NCBI GenBank assembly: GCA_903885665.1
Contig: CAISJL010000138.1
Coordinates: 1 to 63,326 of the forward strand
Source of the DNA: an uncultured beta proteobacterium
Lineage (GTDB): Bacteria > Pseudomonadota > Gammaproteobacteria > Burkholderiales > SG8-41
DNA: 63,326 nt
Direction of reading: 5' to 3'
Shown: positions 1-8,205 of the stretch, piece after piece
Position numbering within the stretch: position 1 is the stretch's first letter
Layout: the number at the start of each line of letters is the position of its first letter
The notes under the pieces: model-generated
The model's database searches: none
Told to the model about the DNA's origin: nothing
What the model saw: only the letters and a program-made list of their open reading frames with translations
Position numbers and translations under genes: made by a program

Positions 1-549
1 ATGCGGAAAGTCGGCCAAATTGACCTGATGCCATTCATGCCGTGCCACCCATGGATAGACGGCCATATCAGCAATCGTATAACCGGCGGTTAACCACTCT
101 TGGTCCGCTAAGTGTTGATTCAGCACACCATATAGACGGCGGGTCTCAGTGGTATAGCGAGTAATCGCATACGGCACGGGCTCAGGGGCAGCCCGCAAAA
201 AGTGGTGCGCCTGTCCAAACATCGGACCCACACCTGCCATCTGAAACATCAACCACTGCAAGGCATCGTAGCGTTGGCGCCCGCTTACCGGTAAAAACTG
301 GCCAACCTTATCGGCTAGATAAATCAGAATCGCCCCCGACTCCATCATTGAAATCGGCTGGCCATCAGGGCCTTGCGGATCAACAATTGCCGGGATTTTG
401 CTATTGGGATTAATCGCCACAAACTCCGGCTTAAACTGCTCACCCTGACCGATATGCACCGTATGCACGGTGTAGGGCAGACCACACTCCTCCAACATCA
501 CCGAGACCTTACGACCATTCGGTGTTGACCACGTATACAGATCAATCAT
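1..549 (-). CDS. Glutathione S-transferase, YfcG/YghU-like (3' end cut by window edge)
   Basis: The reading frame starts at an ATG at 549 (first residues MIDLYTWSTPNGRKVSVML) and stays open to base 1, so 183 codons are present and the C-terminus is missing. The N-terminal thioredoxin-like half has the TPNGRK motif typical of the YfcG/YghU group (nu-class GSTs, which bind glutathione or glutathione disulfide through Thr/Asn rather than Tyr). It continues with NPNSKIPAIVDP (the cis-proline loop) and ESGAILIYLADK (the glutathione gamma-glutamyl binding region). The later part matches the all-helical C-terminal domain. Family members act in the cytosol as disulfide-bond reductases or peroxidases; the physiological substrate cannot be read from the sequence. 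It is divergent from nothing obvious and lies downstream of cca on the same strand, 96 bp away. Confidence 0.9.
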   Translation of the reverse strand, partial: MIDLYTWSTPNGRKVSVMLEECGLPYTVHTVHIGQGEQFKPEFVAINPNSKIPAIVDPQGPDGQPISMMESGAILIYLADKVGQFLPVSGRQRYDALQWLMFQMAGVGPMFGQAHHFLRAAPEPVPYAITRYTTETRRLYGVLNQHLADQEWLTAGYTIADMAVYPWVARHEWHQVNLADFPH

Positions 550-645
550 GACCTCATCCTTATTTGCGTTTCGCTGTTAAATTAATTAAATACTTGATTT
601 TATTGTTATTTTTAATTTTCGTTAATGCTTGTGTTCGTTTTAGTC

Positions 646-1815
646 TCACTGGGCACCGCCGGCAATTTCTGCTTGGACTGCAGCCACCCGTGCCGCACTC
701 ACCGCCGCCTTGATAGAAGCCGGATCAGGCTGCTGCTTGGCATAGTCTCGCGCTACCACCGCCATACCTGCTTGATGCAGGCGACTCCAGTAACGCCGCA
801 CGCTCGCTGCCGAGCCACCGGCCACCACCTCACCAGCAACTGCAGCTTGCACCATGGCCAACCAACGCTCAGGACGCCGCCACGCATCAGCAGCATCTGC
901 GACCGCGACCGCCTCCTCAGCGCTTAAGTGCTCGGCAGCTAACACCGCATTTGCATGCCGCGCCGCTAACACCGCTAATTCACGACACGCGGCAGGGGCG
1001 CGCATACGCTCACACAATTTAATCAAGGCTTCGGGTTCGAGCTGTCGCATCAGCGCCGCAAACCGCACCTCTAGCGACGCTTGCTGATCGGCGGTGGCAT
1101 CGACCGCTGCCAATGACTCGCTCATGCCATGTTCAGCAAACAAGTCTGCTAATTGCGGCAACACTCGGGCAAGCGCCCCGCACTCGTGCAATACCGATAG
1201 CATGGTCGAGGGCCTCGCTTCTTGCAAACCGGTTGCTAACTCCTGCCAGACTCGCTCAGCAACCAAAAAATCCACTTCCCCCGCCTCCACCATCTGCTGC
1301 ATCAACACTGCGGTCTCGGGGGCAATCGTAAAATCAAAGCGCGCCGCAAAACGCGCCACTCGCAGAATTCGCACCGGATCTTCTACAAATGCCGGACTGA
1401 CGTGGCGCAATACGCCTTGGCTTAAATCTTCAGCCCCATTATAAGGATCGATCAACGCGCCGGAGGCTGCCCGCGCCATCGCATTAATCGTCAAATCGCG
1501 ACGTTGCAAATCTTCCTCCAAAGTCACCTCGGGCGAGGCGTGCACACTAAAGCCATGGTAGCCCGGCGCTAATTTACGCTCGGTGCGAGCAAGCGCATAT
1601 TCTTCGTGGGTTTGCGGATGCAAAAATACCGGAAAATCACGCCCCACTGGGCGATAACCTAAGGCCACCATCTGTTCGAGGCTTGCCCCAACCACCACAT
1701 AGTCGCGATCACGCACTGGCAAACCCAGCATCTCATCACGCACCGCACCGCCGACTATATAGACTTCTAAGCCATCATCGGTATGAGACGTTTTAGCCGT
1801 ATGTGCTGAGGTCAC
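646..1815 (-). CDS. cca: CCA tRNA nucleotidyltransferase, form without an HD motif
   Basis: Adds or repairs the 3'-terminal CCA of tRNAs using CTP and ATP. Of 389 residues, the N-terminal class II nucleotidyltransferase part is nearly canonical: VGGAVRDEMLG, the catalytic carboxylates in RDRDYVVV, then RRDLTINAMA and the EDPVRILRVARFAARF helix. In the E. coli enzyme an HD phosphohydrolase domain follows with the sequence RFATLCHDLGKG; here the aligned stretch reads RFAALMRQLEPEAL, so the metal-binding His-Asp pair is absent. The GTG start at 1815 lies one base after the TGA of the upstream gene (stop 1819-1817), which suggests translational coupling. Nucleotidyltransferase activity is confidently inferred; phosphodiesterase or phosphatase activity is unlikely. 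Confidence 0.95.
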   Translation of the reverse strand: MTSAHTAKTSHTDDGLEVYIVGGAVRDEMLGLPVRDRDYVVVGASLEQMVALGYRPVGRDFPVFLHPQTHEEYALARTERKLAPGYHGFSVHASPEVTLEEDLQRRDLTINAMARAASGALIDPYNGAEDLSQGVLRHVSPAFVEDPVRILRVARFAARFDFTIAPETAVLMQQMVEAGEVDFLVAERVWQELATGLQEARPSTMLSVLHECGALARVLPQLADLFAEHGMSESLAAVDATADQQASLEVRFAALMRQLEPEALIKLCERMRAPAACRELAVLAARHANAVLAAEHLSAEEAVAVADAADAWRRPERWLAMVQAAVAGEVVAGGSAASVRRYWSRLHQAGMAVVARDYAKQQPDPASIKAAVSAARVAAVQAEIAGGAQ

Positions 1816-1816
1816 C

Positions 1817-2755
1817 TCACCGCCCTGCCTTCAACCGCATCCGCTGATAGCGGTCACGGGGCGAATTCGACTGCAACCACTGCGGCGCTAGCGCCTCCAA
1901 AGCCTGAGGTTTCATACCAAACGGAAATACGGTATCGCTAATGCTAGCCACTTGCATCGAGCGCACGTTATCGCGGGTCATCAATTGCACCGGCAACAAT
2001 TCCATCAACCACGCTTGCAGATACGACAAATAGCGCCCTAAGCCAATAATAGGTCGTGGGAATCCTGTCAGCGCGCCCACATAGGCCACCAACTCGCGCA
2101 ATGTGTACTGCTGGGGGCCAGCCAAGTCATAGCACTGATGACTGCTAGTCGCATCGGCCAAGGCATGACCGATGGCAGCAGCAACATCAGCCACATACAC
2201 CGGTTGAAAACGCGCACGTGGGCAGGCCAAAAACAACACCGGTAAAAAGCGCTGCAAGCTTGCAAATAAATTTAAAAACTGATCCTCTGGGCCAAAAATA
2301 ACCGACGGTCTAAACACCGTCAGCGCAAGCCCTGCACCGCGCAAAATCTGCTCGGCCTCGGCTTTACTACGCAGGTACGCGCTAGGTGCGGCCAGGTCTG
2401 CACCAATCGCACTAATTTGTATGACCCGGCGCACACCAGTGGTTTGACAAGCGTCCACTAACTTCTGGGCCAAGCCCACATGGGCGGCGGCAAAACTATT
2501 CGCACCGCGACCGTTATGCAACACCCCCACCGCATTCACTACGGCATCACAGCGGCGCACCAAAGCAGTCAAGGTTGAGGCATCATGCACGTCTGCATTC
2601 ACCAACTCAACCGTAGGCAACACACTCAGATTTTTGACACGCTCGCGAGCCCGCGTCGGCACCAGCACCCGATACCCCAAGGCCGCTAATTGCTGACACA
2701 GATGACGCCCCACAAAACCACTACCCCCGAGCACTAACACCGATTTAATTTCCAT
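1817..2755 (-). CDS. NAD(P)-binding epimerase/dehydrogenase, complex I NDUFA9-like family
   Basis: An atypical short-chain dehydrogenase of 312 residues. The N-terminal Rossmann motif LVLGGSGFVGRHL sits at residues 6-18. The later segments (VNAVGVLHNG, RVIQISAIGAD, AYLRSKAEAE, FRPSVIFGPED) follow the pattern of the NDUFA9/YfcH-like group, with a Tyr-x-x-x-Lys-like YLRSK. The gene sits between slt and cca, its usual place in Burkholderiales. The frame is open for 17 more codons upstream, but ATG 2755 is preceded by AGGAG at 10-nt spacing and is the better start. In mitochondria NDUFA9 is an accessory subunit of complex I; the substrate and role of the bacterial relatives are not established. 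Confidence 0.88.
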   Translation of the reverse strand: MEIKSVLVLGGSGFVGRHLCQQLAALGYRVLVPTRARERVKNLSVLPTVELVNADVHDASTLTALVRRCDAVVNAVGVLHNGRGANSFAAAHVGLAQKLVDACQTTGVRRVIQISAIGADLAAPSAYLRSKAEAEQILRGAGLALTVFRPSVIFGPEDQFLNLFASLQRFLPVLFLACPRARFQPVYVADVAAAIGHALADATSSHQCYDLAGPQQYTLRELVAYVGALTGFPRPIIGLGRYLSYLQAWLMELLPVQLMTRDNVRSMQVASISDTVFPFGMKPQALEALAPQWLQSNSPRDRYQRMRLKAGR

Positions 2756-2832
2756 AATGATGCCACTCCTAGTGACTACAACAACCAAAAAAACTAATAT
2801 TTTCAATGCGTTATTAAAGCTGACGTCACTAA

Positions 2833-4767
2833 TTAAGGCGTATCTGCCAACGCTTTATCACGCTCTGCACTGCGCGGTTGAATGTAGCCAATCCGCGCTC
2901 GTAAGGTCTGCGTCACACCCTGCAGATGGGCGTAATAAGTAGCATTCCCCATGACTTTTTTGACATAGTCGCGGGTCTCTTCAAATGGAATAGACTCAGC
3001 ATAGATCGCCGCTTCCATCCGTTGCTCGCCCCGCCATACCTGCGCTCGTCCAGGCCCCGCGTTATAGGCCGCAGTCGCCAACACCGGACTTGAGTCCAAA
3101 CCGTTATAAACATGGCGCAAATAAAAACTCCCAAAATTTAAATTTGTCTCAATGTCGGTAATCTGCGACCACTGCCAACCCTTCAGGCCTAACTTCTGCG
3201 CCACCCAACGCGCAGTCGTTGGCATCAACTGCATCAAGCCACTCGCCCCCACCCGCGATTGCGCTTGGGCAATGAAGCGGCTCTCTTGGCGAATCAAACT
3301 ACTCACCCAAGCCTCATCTAAATCATGGCGGCGCACAGCAGCCCGCAACTGATCTCGAAACGGTGACATATAGCGCAGACCAAAATCATGCTCCAATCCC
3401 GTGCGATCTGCCGTATTAATAGCCCGATCATACATACCCGCCTGCCATGCTAATTCTGCGGCGGTCAGTAAGTCACGATCACCTGCTTGACGCATCGCTA
3501 AAATCCACTCACGGAGCGCCTCAGCACGCATCTCTAATCGGTTCAAAGCCAGCGCGCGCTGAATCGCTGGGCGCGCACCCATGTTACGCAAGTCCTGCTC
3601 GCTGGGCTTAAAGGTCACTGGGGGAATCTGCACCGTGCCGCCAACCTCCTCTAGCGCCAATTGCCCATAAAAAGTGTAGTCAGTGGCTAAGGCTTTAAAG
3701 ATAGCCTGCGCCTCAGCGCCACGATCCAAGGCCTTCAAAGCCCGAGCGCGCCAATAACGCCAGGTCATATCGGTTGCATACTTTACCGACATCGCATCGA
3801 CCGCTGCCAACACCTCAGGCCAACGCTGTTGCCGCAAGGCTGCACGCACCCGCCACGCTAACTGGGCATCGGTGAGCACACCTGCCCGACTAAACCACTC
3901 CAGGGCCAAGGCATCATGGCGCCGCGCACCGTAGAACGCGATCATACCCCACGCATATTGCCGCTCTTCCACGCTACAACTGGGCGCCCATTTTTCCCAA
4001 AACGCCGCGGCTTGCGCAGGTGCTGTGCGCGCCAGACGCGACACTGCAAAAATTAAAGATTCACGACCACCCCGAGTCTTTAAATCCACTCGCGGATCCT
4101 GCAAAAACGGCGTGGGGTTAGCATAAATATGCGCTAAAGTCCGCAACTCCAAACCCGAATCTTTAGGTAAAAACTGGGCCACCCGTTGCGCCACATTCAC
4201 CTGACCGGCATCGAGCGCCAATCGCACCCGTGTCCACACATCCTCTGGGGTGATTTGCCCCTTGTCAATCAGGGACTGAAATATAGCCTCACAACTCGCA
4301 GGTTGGTCGCGTCCAACAAACCACAAAGGGCGGGCCTCTAGCGCAGCTGCTGACTCCGTGCGTTGGCGCACTTGTAAGGCATAGCAGCTCAACTCGATAT
4401 CTTCGGTTTGCAGTGCTGGCCATTCCGCCGCAAATACACCCCACTGCGCAGTGCGCGCCAACACCCGCAACCAGTCCCGCCGTAGCTGATCAGCCAAAGG
4501 CGTATTGGCTTGGGCCTGTAGCCAGGCCCGAATTTCCTCGGGGGGGCGCATCTCAAGCCGCGCACGCATTCGCCAATATTGGGCGTAAGGCTCTAACACA
4601 TAACCTTGTATTTGCGGTAATAACTGTTCAATCCGCTTTAAGTCATCGCGCTTTGCGGCATCCCGTATCGCCAAAAATGCATCGTCAGCGGGGGCTGCCG
4701 CAAGTCCTGGCGCCTGCGTTAATAGCAGTGTACTAAGAGTGATCCAACAGAGTTTTAAAAGAGTCAT
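2833..4767 (-). CDS. slt: Soluble lytic murein transglycosylase
   Basis: Periplasmic enzyme that cleaves the MurNAc-GlcNAc bond of peptidoglycan to give 1,6-anhydro-MurNAc ends. The 644-residue protein starts with a signal peptide (about residues 1-25, ending APGLAAAPA). A long alpha-helical superhelix (the U and L domains of Slt70) fills residues 30-460. The C-terminal SLT domain begins near residue 485 with the catalytic Glu at about 495 in SLIRQESRF, followed by GASGLMQLMPTTA, NLNFGSFYLR and AAYNAGPGR, all hallmark motifs of family 1 transglycosylases. The length is close to Slt70 of E. coli. It lies upstream of the NDUFA9-like gene and cca on the same strand, a common betaproteobacterial arrangement. 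Confidence 0.95.
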   Translation of the reverse strand: MTLLKLCWITLSTLLLTQAPGLAAAPADDAFLAIRDAAKRDDLKRIEQLLPQIQGYVLEPYAQYWRMRARLEMRPPEEIRAWLQAQANTPLADQLRRDWLRVLARTAQWGVFAAEWPALQTEDIELSCYALQVRQRTESAAALEARPLWFVGRDQPASCEAIFQSLIDKGQITPEDVWTRVRLALDAGQVNVAQRVAQFLPKDSGLELRTLAHIYANPTPFLQDPRVDLKTRGGRESLIFAVSRLARTAPAQAAAFWEKWAPSCSVEERQYAWGMIAFYGARRHDALALEWFSRAGVLTDAQLAWRVRAALRQQRWPEVLAAVDAMSVKYATDMTWRYWRARALKALDRGAEAQAIFKALATDYTFYGQLALEEVGGTVQIPPVTFKPSEQDLRNMGARPAIQRALALNRLEMRAEALREWILAMRQAGDRDLLTAAELAWQAGMYDRAINTADRTGLEHDFGLRYMSPFRDQLRAAVRRHDLDEAWVSSLIRQESRFIAQAQSRVGASGLMQLMPTTARWVAQKLGLKGWQWSQITDIETNLNFGSFYLRHVYNGLDSSPVLATAAYNAGPGRAQVWRGEQRMEAAIYAESIPFEETRDYVKKVMGNATYYAHLQGVTQTLRARIGYIQPRSAERDKALADTP

Positions 4768-4835
4768 CGCGATCGAATTAAAGGTGTGCTGCCTGCGGTA
4801 CTATAAGGTCAGCGTGAGTTTAGTTATGGGTAGCA

Positions 4836-6371
4836 TCATTTCGGCTGTCGAGTTGCCGCCGACAAAAACAAGCGGTACGCCGGATTTTGAGTCTCATCTT
4901 GCCAAGGATACCCGACTTGGGTCAAAAAGGTCTGAAACTTCACTTGATCAGCCGGCGGCACCACCATACCCACCAAAACCCGCGCGTAATCGGCCCCATG
5001 ATTGCGATAGTGAAACAGGCTAATCGACCAGCCACGACTCATGCTGGTCAAGAAGCGCATCAAGGCACCAGGCCGCTCTGGGAATTCAAATCGATATAAG
5101 ATTTCGTTCTCAACGCCTAAGGCATGACCACCCACCATATGTCGCACGTGAAGCTTTGCCAAATCATTATCACTTAAATCTAAAGTCTCCAACCCATGAC
5201 GGCGTAGCGCACGCACCAACTGTGTCGAGGCTTGGCGATTTTCCACTTGCACCCCTACAAACACATGGGCCAGATGTGCGTCATCATAACGATAATTAAA
5301 CTCGGTAATCCCACGCGGCCCCAATTGCTCACAAAACGCTTTAAAGCTGCCGGGTTTCTCTGGAATGGTCACCGCTAAGATCGCCTCGCGCTGCTCGCCC
5401 AACTCAGCCTCTTCCGCGACAAAACGCAATCGATCAAAATTCATATTCGCACCACAGGCCACGGCTACATACGTCGCGCCGCGCGTACGCTGGCGAGCGC
5501 TATAAGCTTTGATCCCGGCAATCGCTAAAGCACCTGCGGGCTCGAGAATCGCCCGCGTATCCTCAAATACATCTTTAATTGCGGCGCACATCGCATCAGT
5601 ATCAACTCGAATTACCTCATCGACTAAGGTGCGACACAAGCGAAACGTCTCACGCCCCACTTGCTTAACCGCGACGCCATCAGCAAACAGCCCCACTTGT
5701 GCAAGCTTGACACGGCGCCCAGCTTGCAAGGACTGATACATAGCATCGGAATCAACGGGCTCCACTCCAATAATTTTAATCGATGGTCGCAGACGCTTGA
5801 CGTAGGCGGCAATGCCTGCAATCAAACCCCCACCGCCGATCGCCACAAAAATGGCATCAATCGCGTCGGGATGCTGACGCAATATCTCCATAGCAATGGT
5901 ACCCTGTCCGGCAATCACATCTGGATCGTCATAGGGGTGTACGTAAGTGAGGTTCTGACGACGCTCTAATTCATGAGCGTGATTGGCAGCCTCATCATAA
6001 GTGTCGCCAAATAACACGACGCGCGCACCACGCAGGCGCACCGCATCAACTTTAATGGCAGGTGTAGTCACCGGCATCACAATCGTTGCCCGACAACCGA
6101 GGCGCTGAGCGGCCAGCGCCACCCCTTGCGCATGGTTACCGGCCGAAGCGGCAATCACCCCGCGCCGCAACACTGCTGGCGGCAGATGCACCATTTTGTT
6201 ATACGCACCGCGTAATTTAAACGAAAATACCGGCTGCATATCCTCGCGCTTGAGCAACACGGTATGGTGCAAGCGCCGTGACAAATTAGGCGCAACCTCT
6301 AAGGGCGTCTCAATCGCCACATCGTATACCCGCGCATTTAAAATACGCTCTAAATAATCTATTTTCTTCAT
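4836..6371 (-). CDS. ilvA: Threonine ammonia-lyase, biosynthetic (threonine deaminase)
   Basis: Pyridoxal-phosphate enzyme that converts L-threonine to 2-oxobutanoate and ammonia, the first committed step to isoleucine. The catalytic domain (residues 1-320) carries the PLP lysine at about residue 52 in FSFKLRGAYNK, the AASAGNHAQGVA substrate loop and the glycine-rich phosphate loop IGGGGLIAG. Two ACT-like regulatory modules follow (about 330-415 and 425-505; IPEKPGSFKAFCEQL and FPERPGALMRFL), so feedback inhibition by isoleucine is expected. The ATG at 6371 gives 511 residues and matches the family N-terminus; an in-frame TTG six codons upstream is the alternative. No Shine-Dalgarno sequence is visible, and the upstream 36 bp are three copies of a 12-bp repeat. 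Confidence 0.95.
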   Translation of the reverse strand: MKKIDYLERILNARVYDVAIETPLEVAPNLSRRLHHTVLLKREDMQPVFSFKLRGAYNKMVHLPPAVLRRGVIAASAGNHAQGVALAAQRLGCRATIVMPVTTPAIKVDAVRLRGARVVLFGDTYDEAANHAHELERRQNLTYVHPYDDPDVIAGQGTIAMEILRQHPDAIDAIFVAIGGGGLIAGIAAYVKRLRPSIKIIGVEPVDSDAMYQSLQAGRRVKLAQVGLFADGVAVKQVGRETFRLCRTLVDEVIRVDTDAMCAAIKDVFEDTRAILEPAGALAIAGIKAYSARQRTRGATYVAVACGANMNFDRLRFVAEEAELGEQREAILAVTIPEKPGSFKAFCEQLGPRGITEFNYRYDDAHLAHVFVGVQVENRQASTQLVRALRRHGLETLDLSDNDLAKLHVRHMVGGHALGVENEILYRFEFPERPGALMRFLTSMSRGWSISLFHYRNHGADYARVLVGMVVPPADQVKFQTFLTQVGYPWQDETQNPAYRLFLSAATRQPK

Positions 6372-6372
6372 C

Positions 6373-6408
6373 ACCAATCTCGTTACCAATCTAGTTACTA
6401 ATCTAATT
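6373..6408. repeat. 12-bp imperfect tandem repeat, 3 copies, abutting the ilvA start codon
   Basis: Three consecutive units, accaatctcgtt (6373-6384), accaatctagtt (6385-6396) and actaatctaatt (6397-6408), lie directly before the ilvA ATG (6371, minus strand). They occupy the position where a ribosome binding site would be expected. Confidence 0.85.
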
Positions 6409-6590
6409 TATTTTCAACTGAATGAATACTTTATGGTGTATTTTTCAATCATCCAACACAGACACCCTGCTATACCACCCCAATTCCCAGCATCCACTCC
6501 AAAGGGTATCAGGAATAGGCCACCAGAGCGATCGCTTTGACCGGTGCTGATCGTGTATATTGTGCAGTATGTATTTATGGAGATTATGTC

Positions 6591-7259
6591 ATGTCGCAAG
6601 ATCAGTTAAAACAATCCGCCGCACGCGCCGCCCTCGATGTAGTGCCTGAGGGTTGCATTGTCGGTGTCGGCACCGGCTCTACCGTCAACTTCTTTATCGA
6701 CGCCCTGATTGGCATCAAAAATCGCATCGAAGGGGCGGTTGCCAGCTCGGAAGCGAGCGCCGCACGCCTGAAAGCCGGTGGGATTCGCGTTCTAGACCTC
6801 AATAGCGTGCATGATTTGCCGGTCTACATCGATGGCGCAGACGAAATCACACCGCATCTGATGATGATTAAAGGCGGCGGTGGCGCACTCACCCGCGAGA
6901 AAATCATCGCTGCAGTAGCCAAACAATTTATTTGCATTGCTGATGCCTCCAAGCAAGTGAACATACTGGGCAGATTTCCGCTACCGGTGGAAGTCATTCC
7001 GATAGCACGCTCCTACGTGGCACGACAAATCGTCAAACTCGGCGGGCAGCCGGAATGGCGCAATGGCGTTGTCACCGACAATGGCAATGTCATTTTAGAC
7101 ATTCATAATCTCACGATCCTAAACCCGCCAGAACTCGAAACCCAACTTAACCAAATCACCGGCACGGTGACTAACGGTTTATTTGCACAACGCGGCGCCG
7201 ACGTGCTATTGCTCGCCACCAGCGGCGGGGTTGATACCATATATCGCCCACGCAGCTAG
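6591..7259 (+). CDS. rpiA: Ribose-5-phosphate isomerase A
   Basis: Interconverts ribose 5-phosphate and ribulose 5-phosphate in the non-oxidative pentose phosphate pathway. The 222-residue product matches the usual RpiA length (219 in E. coli). Visible active-site motifs are the phosphate loop [12 protein letters not shown], the acidic IDGADEI and [12 protein letters not shown], which hold the catalytic Asp, Asp, Lys and Glu residues. The frame is open further upstream to 6537, but ATG 6591 has a good GGAG (6579-6582) at 8-nt spacing, so this start is preferred. It is divergent from ilvA and 127 bp upstream of phoU on the same strand. Confidence 0.95.
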   Translation: MSQDQLKQSAARAALDVVPEGCIVGVGTGSTVNFFIDALIGIKNRIEGAVASSEASAARLKAGGIRVLDLNSVHDLPVYIDGADEITPHLMMIKGGGGALTREKIIAAVAKQFICIADASKQVNILGRFPLPVEVIPIARSYVARQIVKLGGQPEWRNGVVTDNGNVILDIHNLTILNPPELETQLNQITGTVTNGLFAQRGADVLLLATSGGVDTIYRPRS

Positions 7260-7261
7260 TG

Positions 7262-7283
7262 CATCACATCAACATCACATAAA
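7262..7283. repeat. 11-bp tandem duplication downstream of rpiA
   Basis: catcacatcaa (7262-7272) is followed directly by catcacataaa (7273-7283), two base differences. It lies three bases after the rpiA stop codon and is of the same type as the other short tandem repeats in this window. Confidence 0.55.
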
Positions 7284-7325
7284 AATTCTTGCCGAAATTC
7301 TAAAACTCATGTATTCATTAGCAAA

Positions 7326-7359
7326 CCGCCACGAAACTGTCACATTCGGGCGCTACAAT
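7326..7359 (+). promoter_or_regulatory. Candidate Pho box and -10 element upstream of phoU
   Basis: CCGCCAC-GAAA-CTGTCAC at 7326-7343 matches the E. coli Pho box consensus (two CTGTCAT-like 7-mers 11 bp apart) at about 14 of 18 positions; the downstream half is perfect. Ten bases later TACAAT (7354-7359) forms a -10 element. This is the standard geometry of PhoB-activated promoters, in which the Pho box replaces the -35 box. PhoB control is inferred from pattern and spacing; no phoB gene is in the window. Confidence 0.6.
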
Positions 7360-7386
7360 TCGATTTTTTATTAAAGGTGGCCTTTC

Positions 7387-8088
7387 ATGCCCGACCATAC
7401 CGCCAAACAATTTGACGCCGAATTAGAAGTCATTCGCTCCCAAGTCCTAAAAATGGGCGGCATGGTTGAGGAGCAGTTTACTCGCGCCATTGAAGCCTTA
7501 ACCGACGGCAATAGCAGTTTAGCGCAGCAAGTCGTGAGCGATGATTACAATATCAACAGTCTTGAGTTGCAAATCGACGAAGACTGCAGCAGCATCATCG
7601 CACGCCGCCAACCGGCCGCCAAAGACTTGCGGATGATTATGACTGTGGTCAAAATCATTACCGACCTCGAGCGTATTGGTGATGAGGCCTCTAAAATTGC
7701 CCGCATGACCGCTTCTATTTACGGCAGTGATCGCGCTATGGTACCCCGCACCTACGAAATTCAATTAGTTGCAGACATTGCACTCGTCATGCTTCGCAAC
7801 GCTCTAGACGCATTCGCCCGGCTCGACCTTACCGTCGCTGCAAGCGTGGTGCGCCAAGATGAATTAGTCGATAAATCATTCTCTAGCATTTTGCGCCAAC
7901 TCATTACCTTTATGATGGAAGACCCGCGCACGATTTCCCATGCTATTGAAATTTTATTTATTGCAAAATCGATTGAGCGCATCGGCGATCACGCTAAAAA
8001 TATTTCCGAATATGTGGTCTACTTGGTCAAAGGTAAAGATGTCCGCCATACCTCTCTGGAAGCCTTCGAACGCGAAGCCTTAAGCTAG
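7387..8088 (+). CDS. phoU: Phosphate-specific transport accessory protein PhoU
   Basis: Cytosolic negative regulator that links the Pst phosphate transporter to the PhoR/PhoB two-component system. The 233 residues form two homologous three-helix bundles, each with the metal-binding family signature: DLRMIMTVVKIITDLERIGDEA in the first half (about residues 78-99; quoted in part as LERIGDEASKIA) and KSIERIGDHAKNISE in the second. The start has AAAGGTGG upstream at good spacing. PhoU genes usually close a pstSCAB operon; here phoU stands without pst genes, next to ppx and near ppk1, which suggests a tie between phosphate sensing and polyphosphate turnover. A candidate Pho box promoter lies 44 bp upstream. 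Confidence 0.95.
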   Translation: MPDHTAKQFDAELEVIRSQVLKMGGMVEEQFTRAIEALTDGNSSLAQQVVSDDYNINSLELQIDEDCSSIIARRQPAAKDLRMIMTVVKIITDLERIGDEASKIARMTASIYGSDRAMVPRTYEIQLVADIALVMLRNALDAFARLDLTVAASVVRQDELVDKSFSSILRQLITFMMEDPRTISHAIEILFIAKSIERIGDHAKNISEYVVYLVKGKDVRHTSLEAFEREALS

Positions 8089-8147
8089 ACACCGTAGCAA
8101 CCCCTTCATTCATGTGCCAACATCACCGCCCATTTAAACTCAGCAAT

Positions 8148-8205
8148 AACGTGCAGCACTTGATCGAGTCTAGCGCTCCGCTAGGGTAAAGGATTACTGC
8201 ACGTT
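8148..8205 (+). promoter_or_regulatory. Nested inverted repeats in the ppx leader, covering the start codon
   Basis: An outer 9-bp perfect inverted repeat pairs aacgtgcag (8148-8156) with ctgcacgtt (8197-8205), whose last two bases are the first two of the TTG start codon of ppx. Inside lies a second perfect hairpin, CTAGCG-ctc-CGCTAG (8170-8184). The likely Shine-Dalgarno AAAGGA (8188-8193) sits unpaired between the two stems. This could be an RNA switch or a DNA operator; function is inferred only. Confidence 0.5.

Noticed and set aside
646-1815. Several open frames of 70-116 codons on the plus strand within cca
   Set aside because: They are antisense to a strongly conserved gene, have no family similarity and no ribosome site; the same holds for the other opposite-strand frames across the window.
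6556-6561. TATATT as the -10 of rpiA, with TTGACC at 6537-6542
   Set aside because: The spacing is 13 bp, too short for a normal sigma-70 promoter.
8160-8187. TTGATC and TAGGGT, 16 bp apart, as a promoter for ppx
   Set aside because: Both hexamers are weak and lie within the nested inverted repeats; the TAGGGT overlaps the inner hairpin, so structure explains the bases as well.
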